NCBI GenBank assembly: GCA_027077185.1
Contig: JALTGJ010000305.1
Coordinates: 1-8,913 of the forward strand
Direction: 5' to 3'
Source: Spirochaetales bacterium
GTDB taxonomy: Bacteria > Spirochaetota > Spirochaetia > B11-G9
DNA: 8,913 nt
Below the pieces are notes generated by a model. The model did no database searches and was not told where the DNA came from. It saw only the letters and a list, made by a program, of their open reading frames with translations. Shown here one piece after another: positions 1 through 6,736 of the stretch; the stretch's first letter is position 1, and each line of letters opens with the position of its first letter. The position numbers and the translations under genes are program-made.

Positions 1-194
1 TTTTTACATTTTATGTTCCATTAAACAGGGCTTATGAAGCAGGTGGGACAAATTTTGAGATGGATTTTGAGGATATAACAAATTATACTGCCTTTATCTG
101 CCCCCAGCGAAAGCTTTCTGTATATGGAGATGTAAATAAAATTTCCAATGCAATAATTAACAGATTGGGAAGTATTTCATTTACATATCAATAG
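1..194 (+). CDS. 3' end of an unrecognised protein (63 residues visible)
   Basis: An open frame runs from the window edge (first full codon at position 3) to a TAG at 192-194 and encodes 63 residues ending in SISFTYQ. No start lies inside the window in a sensible context, so this is the C-terminus of a longer gene. The tail mixes beta-type and acidic stretches (EMDFEDITNY, then KLSVYGDVNKISNAII) and has no transmembrane segment. I do not recognise the family. The strand agrees with the next gene, but a good promoter starts inside its last codons (180-209), so the downstream nucleotidase is probably transcribed separately. Reality as coding sequence is inferred from the open frame and its position immediately before that promoter. 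Confidence 0.6.
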   Translation, partial: FTFYVPLNRAYEAGGTNFEMDFEDITNYTAFICPQRKLSVYGDVNKISNAIINRLGSISFTYQ

Positions 195-209
195 AACTTA
201 TGTTATAAT
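180..209 (+). promoter_or_regulatory. sigma-70-type promoter for the 5'-nucleotidase gene
   Basis: TTTACA at 180-185 matches five of six bases of the -35 consensus. TATAAT at 204-209 is a perfect -10. The spacing is 18 bases. Transcription would start near 216 and leave a leader of about 100 nt before the ATG at 317. The -35 overlaps the last codons of the preceding gene. Confidence 0.7.
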
Positions 210-221
210 TTTAACAAAACA

Positions 222-304
222 TAGGGCTGGCGGAAAATAGGCTTGTCTGGTCGCAACTTCGTTGCTGCTCGACTATGGGGCCAACCTGCCCGTCTAAGCG
301 ACCT
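222..304 (+). ncRNA. structured GC-rich 5' leader of the nucleotidase mRNA, unknown class
   Basis: This stretch is clearly richer in G and C than the AT-rich surroundings and can fold extensively. A local hairpin forms from GTCG (250-253) with CGAC (270-273), topped by CAAC (254-257) with GTTG (261-264) and a TTC loop. GGGC-T-GG (224-230) can pair with CC-T-GCCC (285-291), with one U-U mismatch. GGTCGC (249-254) is also perfectly complementary to GCGACC (298-303), directly before the Shine-Dalgarno at 305-310. That helix excludes the local hairpin. Two competing folds near the ribosome binding site suggest a riboregulator, but I match it to no known riboswitch. It could instead be a dispersed repeat. 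Confidence 0.4.
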
Positions 305-310
305 AAGGAG
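305..310 (+). promoter_or_regulatory. Shine-Dalgarno that fixes the nucleotidase start
   Basis: AAGGAG lies six bases before the ATG at 317. That start gives a clean lipoprotein signal peptide. The in-frame ATG at 275 would add 14 non-hydrophobic residues, lies inside the structured leader and has no comparable site. Confidence 0.85.
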
Positions 311-316
311 TGTAGT

Positions 317-1921
317 ATGAAGAAAATTTTCAAAGTGCTGATAATAGTCAGCTTTGTTGCAGCCTTTCTAGGGTGTGCAACATCCCCTATTTCAATGCCG
401 GATGTGGAACACAATCTGGTAATTCTCCACACAAATGACTATCATGGTCATCCAGTGGCTTTTTTTGATTATCCTGCCGGAGGACAGGGAGGACTTCCTG
501 CTCAGGCAACTTTTGTTAAGGAAGTTAGAGCTGCCAACAAAAATGTACTTGTTCTAAGTGCAGGCGACTTGAATACAGGTAGACCGGAATCTAACTTTTT
601 TAAAGCAGAACCGGATATTATCGGCCACAATTATATAGGCTATGATGCTCTTTCAATGGGTAACCATGAGTTTGATCCAAGTCCCGCAGAAATGCAGAAA
701 CAGATTGCAGATTCCAATTTTCCCTGGTTATGTGCAAATGTTGTTAAGGCAGATGGCTCTTATATAGACAATGTTCTTCCCTACACAATTAAAGACTTTG
801 GTGATTTTAAAGTTGCAATACTTGGTCTAATGACTAAAACTACTGCTCAGACAGGAAATCCTGCAAACATTAAGGGTTATACTTTTAGAGATGAAGTGGA
901 AGTTGCAAACGAGCTGGTTCCTGAGCTAAAGAAAAAAGCAGATATTGTTATAGCTTTGGTTCATATGGGAATTTATGATGATACATCAAAAGGTGCATTA
1001 AATTTAGCAGCAAAGGTTCCAGGTCTTGCTGTTGTTATAAGTGGTCATACTCATACAAAGGTTGAAAAACCCATGATGGTCAAAAATGAAGTTACAGGAA
1101 AGGATGTTGCTGTGGTTCAGGCCAGACAGTGGGGACTCTATATGGGCGATATAAATCTACGTTTTATGAATGGAGAAGTTACAGGTCTTGACTACAAACT
1201 TGTTCCAATAAATGTTAAATGGCGTGAAAAGCTTGATGATGGAACCAAAGTTTATCATTTTGTTGACAAAGAAATTAAGGAAGATGCAGCTCTTGCAGCC
1301 CTTCTACAGCCTTATGTGGATAAAGTTGATGCAATTCTAAATGATGTAATTGGTACTGCTACTGCTCCTTTTCTTAATGATGACACCAGGAAAAAAGAAA
1401 CAGCAATAGGTGATATGGTTGCAGATTCAATGTTATGGTACGCAAACTCCCAGAACCTTGGTGTAGACTTTGCTTTCCAGAATGGCGGTGGAATAAGAAC
1501 ATCTATTGGAGATGGTGAAATTCAGAAAAGAACTATATACGAGGTACTTCCTTTTGATAATTCTGTAATGACCGTAACTCTTAAGGGCACGGATGTACAG
1601 GCTCTGTTTGATTATATTCCGGAGACAGTTGGTCATGGTGCCAATCCACAGGTTTCTGAAGGTGTTTCTTTTTCAATAGATACTGCAGCTGGAACCGTAT
1701 CTGATGTTCTTATTAATGGTGCTCCTATTGATCCTAACAAAGAATATGTGATAGCCACTAATTCATACCTTGTTTCCGGTGGTGACGGGTATAAAATGTT
1801 TAAAAATAAAATTGCTGACTATGACTCTTCTTTAATGCAGAGAGATGCTTTTATTGAATATGTTCAGTTCCTTGGAGGAACTATAACACCGGAAGTAAAG
1901 GGTCGTTATACTACAAAATAA
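317..1921 (+). CDS. ushA: 5'-nucleotidase / UshA-family metallophosphoesterase lipoprotein
   Basis: The predicted protein has 534 residues and hydrolyses nucleotides (5'-nucleotidase, possibly UDP-sugar or NAD-type substrates) for extracytoplasmic salvage. Residues 1-20 are a lipoprotein signal ending in AFLGC, so Cys20 should be acylated and the enzyme membrane-anchored. The N-terminal metallophosphoesterase domain has Asp41 and His43 (NDYHGH), Asp84 (SAGD), GNHEFD with Asn116, His117 and Asp120, His216 (VHMG), and His244/His246 (GHTH). These align with the E. coli UshA metal ligands and its His117-Asp120 pair. The last ligand is His where UshA has Gln. The C-terminal substrate domain shows QNGGGIR (388-394), LPFDNS (411-416) and SYLVSGGDGY (483-492). 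The length is normal for the family. It is probably monocistronic, with its own promoter and a structured leader. Family assignment is secure, but exact substrate is not. The symbol follows the E. coli homologue. Confidence 0.93.
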   Translation: MKKIFKVLIIVSFVAAFLGCATSPISMPDVEHNLVILHTNDYHGHPVAFFDYPAGGQGGLPAQATFVKEVRAANKNVLVLSAGDLNTGRPESNFFKAEPDIIGHNYIGYDALSMGNHEFDPSPAEMQKQIADSNFPWLCANVVKADGSYIDNVLPYTIKDFGDFKVAILGLMTKTTAQTGNPANIKGYTFRDEVEVANELVPELKKKADIVIALVHMGIYDDTSKGALNLAAKVPGLAVVISGHTHTKVEKPMMVKNEVTGKDVAVVQARQWGLYMGDINLRFMNGEVTGLDYKLVPINVKWREKLDDGTKVYHFVDKEIKEDAALAALLQPYVDKVDAILNDVIGTATAPFLNDDTRKKETAIGDMVADSMLWYANSQNLGVDFAFQNGGGIRTSIGDGEIQKRTIYEVLPFDNSVMTVTLKGTDVQALFDYIPETVGHGANPQVSEGVSFSIDTAAGTVSDVLINGAPIDPNKEYVIATNSYLVSGGDGYKMFKNKIADYDSSLMQRDAFIEYVQFLGGTITPEVKGRYTTK

Positions 1922-1927
1922 TTTATT

Positions 1928-1982
1928 AGTAGGGACAGCCACCCAGGGTTTGCAAAGCAAATCCTGGGTGACTGTCCCTACT
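1928..1982. repeat. 55-nt near-perfect hairpin, REP-like palindrome
   Basis: AGTAGGGACAG (1928-1938) pairs with CTGTCCCTACT (1972-1982). After one C/A mismatch, CACCCAGG (1940-1947) pairs with CCTGGGTG (1963-1970). A G-T wobble and TTTGC/GCAAA then close on an AAA loop (1954-1956), giving about 25 pairs. It begins six bases after the nucleotidase stop. There is no T-run after it, so it is not a standard intrinsic terminator, though it may protect the mRNA 3' end. The GGGACAG core resembles palindromes mobilised by REP-associated (Y1) transposases. This last point is from general knowledge and was not checked against the genome. Confidence 0.75.
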
Positions 1983-1996
1983 GTTCTATAAAACAT

Positions 1997-2314
1997 ATGA
2001 AAACCAAATATTCAGTTCTGGATAATAAACTTTTACCTGTTAAAGTAGCTGATTTGCTTTTAAAAGAAGCTTTGGGAACCGATAGTAAAATTGTTACGTC
2101 TGTTTTTCACATAAATGAGCAGCATAAAGAACGTTATCTGGATATACTTTTAATAAAAGCTGTAGAAGCTGGGATTAGTCATTCTTACGCAGTTAAGTTT
2201 ATATTCGAAATGCTTACAAAGATGTTAAATATTAATTGTTCAAAATCAGAGCAAATTGTGGTAGAAATAGCACAGGGAAAGAAAACTCTTCTACATATTT
2301 TTTTTAAGGAATAA
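1997..2314 (+). CDS. small hypothetical protein, 105 residues
   Basis: The protein is soluble and probably mostly helical, with no signal peptide, membrane segment or Cys/His metal motif. I do not recognise it. Charged residues alternate with aliphatic runs (LLLKEAL, YLDILLIKAV, FIFEMLTKML). The ATG sits 15 bases after the large hairpin and has no visible Shine-Dalgarno, but TATAAAA lies just before it. No better in-frame ATG exists upstream, and the frame is open back to the nucleotidase stop (1919-1921). A truncated N-terminus or an alternative start inside the hairpin is therefore possible. Its stop overlaps the convergent envelope gene by 11 bp. Reality is likely from open-frame length and composition, but not proven. 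Confidence 0.55.
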   Translation: MKTKYSVLDNKLLPVKVADLLLKEALGTDSKIVTSVFHINEQHKERYLDILLIKAVEAGISHSYAVKFIFEMLTKMLNINCSKSEQIVVEIAQGKKTLLHIFFKE

Positions 2315-5120
2315 AACTATTTGTACCAATAAAAATATAGATTCCTAAATTTTCAGGATTGAAATTCTGTGAGTCAGGTTCAATCCTGTAGTTAACCCCT
2401 ATGCCTGCAGATTCAAAAATATTAATGTAGTTTCCCAAAAGAATAATTTCTGTACCTATATAGGTATTTTTATCCGGAAATATTGTATTGTTATTTAATG
2501 AAAATATTTTTTCTACATGTATGGCGCCGCTTATCCCCTGTAATGAGAGTCCCCAAAAGACAGGCCAGTCGGGTACTATAATATTAAATAAATAATCACA
2601 TGCAAGAAGAAGTTCCGGATTTTTTGTGTCTGATCTGGAAAATCCCCTAATATTATTAATAAATTGCAGGTTTTCTATTCCTGAATACGTAAAACTACCT
2701 GATAATCGAAAAACCTGATGTTCTATAAATGATGGAAAGTTTATTGAATTTGTACTTTTAAATGCATATTCTTTTAAATATTTTTGAGACACAGGAGTAT
2801 AAAATGTATTGGCAGTGCTTAAAAGAAATGGCTGTATTAAATCATTTCTGCTTTTATTTTTTCCGAGAGTAAAGGCTGTGCCATTTATATGATAGGCTTT
2901 ATTAATAAATATTGTATTATGTACAGGATCTGGAGAGAAAAAAGAAAAATTACTGTCGGAAATAATGCTGTAATCGTCAATTAATCCCGTATAAAGTCCA
3001 AAATACGTTCTTTGCCCCAAATTGGATCGGCTCAGTAATGGAAAGTTAAATGTTAGCTGCTGTCTGCTCGTCTGAACTGCACTACTTAAGTTTCCAGCCT
3101 CTCTGTAGCCCTGAAGAAGGCTGTATTTAAGTTCTATTGGTCCAAAATTATAAGTAAAATCCAAAGAAATAGCCGGCTGCATTACTGTGGTATTTAGAGC
3201 TGCTGTTGTAAATGCTGTACTTTTACCCAGAATTGACTGAAAATATGCTGTAAACCCGGGAGCGAAAAATGTTTTGCTTTCATATAATGGATTTATATAA
3301 AAGGGAATAGGTGAGATAACAACTAATTTTGGGGTATCAATGTAGGGGAGGGACAAAGGAAAAGACAGAGGTAAAGTTAGATTTGAAGAATCCGGGAGCG
3401 TTTTATTAATATTGGATTTATTAATATTTGCCACTTGTTGTTTTATGTATTTTACTTCTAAAGGTTTATATGCAGTTTGTCTTAGTGTATACCCTCTGTA
3501 GGAGTATGTGGAGTAGATAAGCTTACCATTAGTAACCAGGGCAGAAAAAACTCCTGTCGGGTCTGTAAATATTTTTTTTGCAGATATTCTTCCTTTTATA
3601 CTGGTTTCATATATTTCCGGAGTCCCGTCTCTGTCTGAAACAAAAATTATATTTTCCTTATCTAAAAATTTAGGATTATATACATTCATTAATCCAATAT
3701 CCAGAAGCTGTGGTTTAGTACCCCCTTTTTTTAAAATACACATTTTCCTTCCTGCTGCATTCCCGCTTGTAAAAAGTATCATTTCCCCATTTGGTGAAAA
3801 TACGGGATTAAATACAGATGTTTTTACTTTTTCAAATAGTGTTTTAAGCTTTCCTGTATCACTGTCAAATTCAATAAGCCTTGTATATTGACCCGACTTT
3901 TGTACAGCAATTATTCTCTGTCCATCCGGTGATATTGCCGGTTGCCTGAGATGTGCATTCCAGGTGATCTGATGTACTTTGCCTGTTAAATTATTATATA
4001 AATATAGGTCAGATACTGCTGTTAATCCTGCAGGGTTTGTGTTTTCAACATTTAATGCTGCAAAAACTACAAGTCTGGAATTTTCTGTTGCAGAATAGGA
4101 TGAATGATCAGTAAGCCTTGTTTTTACCAGTATTTTTTCAATTTTACTAATGGGATCAAGCAATACAAGGGCAGGTTCTTTATCCTCTGTTTCTCTATAT
4201 ACTACCCATCCCTGGTTTGTAATTTCAGGAAGAAAATAGTCTGATTCCATATCCGGGGATAATAATTTTCCGGGAATTTCTGTAAATGTTGAATATTTGT
4301 TTTTTAATTCCTGTTCCATAGAGTTGAAGATACTGCTGACAGAGTCTCCTGTAATTTTTTTGACATAGTAGTTAAACCCTAAAAGTGGAAATTTAAGATA
4401 CTCCCGGTATATTTTTACAAAAATATCATTTCCATATTTGCGGGCCATAAAGTCATTTATAAGATATCCTGCTACATATATTCTTCCGTATGGTGGATGA
4501 AGGGATGTATAGGCTGCCTGTCTCCAGGAGAATAGTTTATCTTCCAGGACAAGAGATTTAGAAAACATTTCAAAAAATGGGTTGTTTCCGCGACCGGACC
4601 CTGTAATATCAGTTTCCAGTTTTACTGCTATCCCTTCTATAGCCCAGCCGGGAAGAAGGCCTCCGGGAACAGATAAAACACTTTTGCCCATAAATTTAGA
4701 AAGCTGGTAAAAGAAGCCTTTTTTTATAGTCATATTTACATAATGTGTAAGTTCATGAGTAAGAAGAAATCTTAGCCAATTATTAATATTTCCACCAAAC
4801 TCAGGTTCTGAAGGGGCTGTAACATAGAGATTAATATGTTGTGGAGCAGGGTAAAATGAACCATTTGCAATATCTATTCTGTCATGTATCACAAGAATTA
4901 TTTGGTCAGGATATGAGTCAAAGAACTCTGTTACGGAATTGTATACATCCTCAGAAAAACCAATAATTTCATTAACTGATTTTGTACTCTTCTTTTCGTA
5001 TATAATTTTAAAATGCCGGGTGTTTGTTACTTCCCATCCTGAATAAGGAGCCTGGTTTTCTCCTGCATTAATAATATGGGCAGTTGCAAGAATAAGAAAT
5101 AAAGTTGTTAAATATCTCAT
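2304..5120 (-). CDS. exported HExxH metallopeptidase-like protein with TolB-type propeller and C-terminal beta-rich (barrel) region
   Basis: The protein has 938 residues from the ATG at 5120. Residues 1-19 form a Sec signal (MRYLTTLFLILATAHIINA). Residues 25-280 are a peptidase-MA-like gluzincin domain. It has HELTH at 122-126, giving His122, Glu123 and His126, and WAIEGIA with Glu162 as probable third zinc ligand. Residues ~285-560 carry WD40/TolB-like blades (AISPDGQRI at 395-403, FSPNGEMILF at 441-450, VSDRDGTPEIY at 494-504). After a Pro/Ser-rich linker, residues ~620-938 are long beta-strand patterns rich in Tyr, Phe, Asn and Ser, typical of an outer-membrane barrel. The last residues are IFIGTNSFIP, not ending in the usual Phe. 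A TTG at 5162 in the same frame would add 14 residues that spoil the signal peptide. The peptidase call follows the family, activity is inferred, and the barrel is the least certain part. Confidence 0.8.
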   Translation of the reverse strand: MRYLTTLFLILATAHIINAGENQAPYSGWEVTNTRHFKIIYEKKSTKSVNEIIGFSEDVYNSVTEFFDSYPDQIILVIHDRIDIANGSFYPAPQHINLYVTAPSEPEFGGNINNWLRFLLTHELTHYVNMTIKKGFFYQLSKFMGKSVLSVPGGLLPGWAIEGIAVKLETDITGSGRGNNPFFEMFSKSLVLEDKLFSWRQAAYTSLHPPYGRIYVAGYLINDFMARKYGNDIFVKIYREYLKFPLLGFNYYVKKITGDSVSSIFNSMEQELKNKYSTFTEIPGKLLSPDMESDYFLPEITNQGWVVYRETEDKEPALVLLDPISKIEKILVKTRLTDHSSYSATENSRLVVFAALNVENTNPAGLTAVSDLYLYNNLTGKVHQITWNAHLRQPAISPDGQRIIAVQKSGQYTRLIEFDSDTGKLKTLFEKVKTSVFNPVFSPNGEMILFTSGNAAGRKMCILKKGGTKPQLLDIGLMNVYNPKFLDKENIIFVSDRDGTPEIYETSIKGRISAKKIFTDPTGVFSALVTNGKLIYSTYSYRGYTLRQTAYKPLEVKYIKQQVANINKSNINKTLPDSSNLTLPLSFPLSLPYIDTPKLVVISPIPFYINPLYESKTFFAPGFTAYFQSILGKSTAFTTAALNTTVMQPAISLDFTYNFGPIELKYSLLQGYREAGNLSSAVQTSRQQLTFNFPLLSRSNLGQRTYFGLYTGLIDDYSIISDSNFSFFSPDPVHNTIFINKAYHINGTAFTLGKNKSRNDLIQPFLLSTANTFYTPVSQKYLKEYAFKSTNSINFPSFIEHQVFRLSGSFTYSGIENLQFINNIRGFSRSDTKNPELLLACDYLFNIIVPDWPVFWGLSLQGISGAIHVEKIFSLNNNTIFPDKNTYIGTEIILLGNYINIFESAGIGVNYRIEPDSQNFNPENLGIYIFIGTNSFIP

Positions 5121-5127
5121 TGGAACT

Positions 5128-5133
5128 ATTATA
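5128..5133 (-). promoter_or_regulatory. candidate -10 very close to the start of the envelope gene
   Basis: On the minus strand, TATAAT lies at 5133-5128, seven bases before the ATG at 5120. No Shine-Dalgarno is visible between them. If used, transcription would begin at or next to the start codon, giving a leaderless mRNA. The -35 region is only a T-run (rc of 5151-5156), so support is weak. Confidence 0.3.
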
Positions 5134-5167
5134 AAATAATAACCAGGATAAAAAAAGGACAAAAAAA

Positions 5168-5183
5168 GAGCTCCGTCCCCTTT
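5168..5183. repeat. half of a GGGGACGGAGCTC-type palindrome (REP-like fragment)
   Basis: GAGCTCCGTCCCC followed by TTT is one arm of what would be a perfect palindrome centred on GAGCTC. The other arm is replaced by an A-run (5161-5167). The GGGAC core is shared with the intact hairpin at 1928-1982. It stands out as GC-rich in an AT-rich spacer. Origin as a decayed REP-type element is inferred. Confidence 0.35.
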
Positions 5184-5199
5184 ACCTGGACATTATTTT

Positions 5200-5248
5200 T
5201 ATAATCAGGCTTGCATAGTCCCTGTTCTAATATTAAACTGTGTATAAA
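5200..5248 (+). promoter_or_regulatory. candidate promoter region for phosphofructokinase
   Basis: Two -10-like hexamers face the gene: TATAAT at 5200-5205 and TATAAA at 5243-5248. Neither has a good -35 at 16-18 bases. TTGCAT at 5211-5216 is 17 bases before a poor TAAACT at 5234-5239. A promoter must lie in this divergent spacer because the gene upstream is on the other strand, but which hexamer is used cannot be decided here. Confidence 0.35.
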
Positions 5249-5279
5249 TTGGAATAACAGTGTTCAAGTGAGGTAGTTT

Positions 5280-6599
5280 ATGGCAGAAAAGTACGATTTT
5301 ACAGTTCCCAATCTTGGTACAGCAAAAATACCATCACCAATAAAGATGTCAACGGTCAGAGGTGATTCTATAGCTAATTACGTTAGTGAAGATGAAAAAG
5401 TACTCAATAAAATTAGAATTTTTAATGCGACCGATTCTGTTGGTGTAGAGGGGAATCATCTGGAACTTGCCGGACCGAGAGAAAAGATTTTTTTTAATCC
5501 AGCTCATGTTCATGCTGCCATTGTAACCTGTGGTGGATTATGCCCAGGATTAAATAATGTAATTAGAGCGATTGTCAGGTGTTTATGGTACCGGTATGAT
5601 GTAAGGCGTATTACCGGTATCCAGAATGGGTATAGGGGTTTTCTGGCGGAAAGTAATTTTCCAATTATTGAGATGACACCGTCTCTGGTAGATGATATTC
5701 AAATGAAAGGCGGCACTATTCTTGGTTCTTCCCGGGGAGGAGGAGACAGGGTTGTTGAAATTGCAGATGCATTGGAGCAGATGAATATAAATATTCTTTT
5801 TACAATAGGCGGCGATGGAACCCAGCGCGGTGCAGTTGATATTGCGGAAGAACTGGAAAAAAGGAATTTAAAGATATCTGTAGTTGGTATTCCAAAGACA
5901 ATTGATAATGATCTGAATTTTATTCAAAGATCCTTCGGGTTTGAGACAGCCGTTGCGAGGGCAGTTGAGTCCGTCCGTGGAGCGCACGTAGAAGCTCACG
6001 ATGCGATTAATGGTATTGGCCTTGTAAAGGTTATGGGAAGAGATTCAGGTTTTATTGCTGCTCATACTGCTCTGGCAATGAGTGATGTTAATTTTTGTCT
6101 TATTCCGGAGAATCCCTTTGATCTTGAAGGTGATAATGGGTTTTTGAATCATCTAAAAAAACGGATATTAAACAGCAGTCATGCAGTTATTCTCGTTGCA
6201 GAAGGGGCTGGTCAGAAGTTAACAGACGATGTCGACGAAAAAGACAGATCCGGAAATAAAAAGCTGGCTGATATTGGTTTATTTTTAAAAGAAAAAATTA
6301 ATGATTTTTTTAAGAAAGAAGAAATTGAAGTTAATATAAAATATATTGATCCCAGCTATATTATTAGAAGTGCACCTGCAAACCCTAACGATTCAATATA
6401 CTGTTCTCGATTAGGGGCCCATGCTGTTCATGCTGCTATGGCTGGTAAAACTAAAATTCTTATTGGACTTGTTAATAATACCTTTGTTCACCTGCCTATT
6501 AAAATTGCCGTTACTTCCCGAAAACGTGTTGATAGAGAGGGTAGTTTATGGCGGGATGTACTGGAAAATACACGACAACCTGTACAAATGAAAAATTAA
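5280..6599 (+). CDS. pfkA: 6-phosphofructokinase, PPi-PFK-related clade with an ATP-type active-site signature
   Basis: This cytoplasmic glycolytic enzyme phosphorylates fructose-6-phosphate to fructose-1,6-bisphosphate. The 439-residue protein has an N-terminal extension of about 75 residues. Then come GGLCPG (85-90), GSSRGG (149-154), GGDGTQRGA (177-185), PKTIDND (205-211, with catalytic-type Asp209), MGRDSG (252-257), PENPF (276-280) and a C-terminal [12 protein letters not shown] (360-371). Classical PPi enzymes carry Asp after GGD and Lys in PKTIDND, while E. coli-type ATP enzymes carry Gly at both places. Here the pair is Gly180 plus Lys206, as in trypanosome and plant ATP-PFKs. ATP use is therefore plausible but unproven. 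GAGGT at 5270-5274, five bases before ATG, fixes the start. Annotation pipelines may call it diphosphate-dependent. It has a strong terminator downstream and is convergent with pgi. Confidence 0.92.
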   Translation: MAEKYDFTVPNLGTAKIPSPIKMSTVRGDSIANYVSEDEKVLNKIRIFNATDSVGVEGNHLELAGPREKIFFNPAHVHAAIVTCGGLCPGLNNVIRAIVRCLWYRYDVRRITGIQNGYRGFLAESNFPIIEMTPSLVDDIQMKGGTILGSSRGGGDRVVEIADALEQMNINILFTIGGDGTQRGAVDIAEELEKRNLKISVVGIPKTIDNDLNFIQRSFGFETAVARAVESVRGAHVEAHDAINGIGLVKVMGRDSGFIAAHTALAMSDVNFCLIPENPFDLEGDNGFLNHLKKRILNSSHAVILVAEGAGQKLTDDVDEKDRSGNKKLADIGLFLKEKINDFFKKEEIEVNIKYIDPSYIIRSAPANPNDSIYCSRLGAHAVHAAMAGKTKILIGLVNNTFVHLPIKIAVTSRKRVDREGSLWRDVLENTRQPVQMKN

Positions 6600-6668
6600 T
6601 GAAAAAAAATTGTAACCAAAATTACCTTTAATTGTTAGTATTAATGTAAGAGCAGATAAACTTTTTCA

Positions 6669-6714
6669 TTGACCTCCTTTTTAGATGTTCCTTCCAGGGT
6701 TTTGACCTCCTTTT
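6669..6714 (+). repeat. two 13-nt direct repeats resembling the anti-Shine-Dalgarno end of 16S rRNA
   Basis: TTGACCTCCTTTT occurs at 6669-6681 and again at 6702-6714, 33 bases apart. ACCTCCTTT is the conserved 16S rRNA 3'-end anti-SD sequence. The first copy precedes the terminator stem and the second fills its loop, so the second would be displayed single-stranded in the pfk 3' RNA. Read on the other strand each copy is a strong SD (AAAAGGAGGTCAA). The upstream copy then sits three bases before an ATG that opens only 13 codons (6669 down to 6628). Confidence 0.6.
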
Positions 6715-6733
6715 CCCTGGAAGGTTTTTTTTT
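6690..6733 (+). terminator. intrinsic terminator of phosphofructokinase
   Basis: CCTTCCAGGG (6690-6699) pairs perfectly with CCCTGGAAGG (6715-6724), and nine T follow at 6725-6733. The 15-base loop holds the second anti-SD-like repeat. On the minus strand the stem is preceded by A-run and followed by no T-run, so it should terminate pfk but not pgi. Confidence 0.9.
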
Positions 6734-6736
6734 GCC

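Noticed and set aside
275..316. Upstream in-frame ATG extending the nucleotidase by 14 residues
   Set aside because: It lies in the structured leader, has no SD, and would push the lipoprotein signal away from the N-terminus. The ATG at 317 has AAGGAG six bases upstream.
211..432. Minus-strand 73-codon open frame
   Set aside because: It spans the nucleotidase leader and signal peptide in antisense, with no SD and no recognisable protein character.
1433..1636. Minus-strand 67-codon open frame inside the nucleotidase gene
   Set aside because: It is the antisense shadow of the conserved substrate-binding domain.
1928..1982. Hairpin as an intrinsic terminator
   Set aside because: The stem is strong, but no T-run follows on either strand. 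The long, near-perfect palindrome fits a REP-type repeat better.
1919..2314. Nucleotidase and small ORF as one gene split by a stop or joined by readthrough
   Set aside because: The nucleotidase is already full length with its complete C-terminal domain, and the intervening codons are the palindrome. The shared phase is probably chance.
5121..5162. TTG start extending the envelope protein by 14 residues
   Set aside because: It is a non-ATG codon arising from the REP-like fragment, and the added residues precede an otherwise clean Sec signal peptide.
6607..6626. Weak minus-strand hairpin with T8 as terminator of pgi
   Set aside because: Only a four-pair stem (GTAA/TTAC) is available, too weak to claim.
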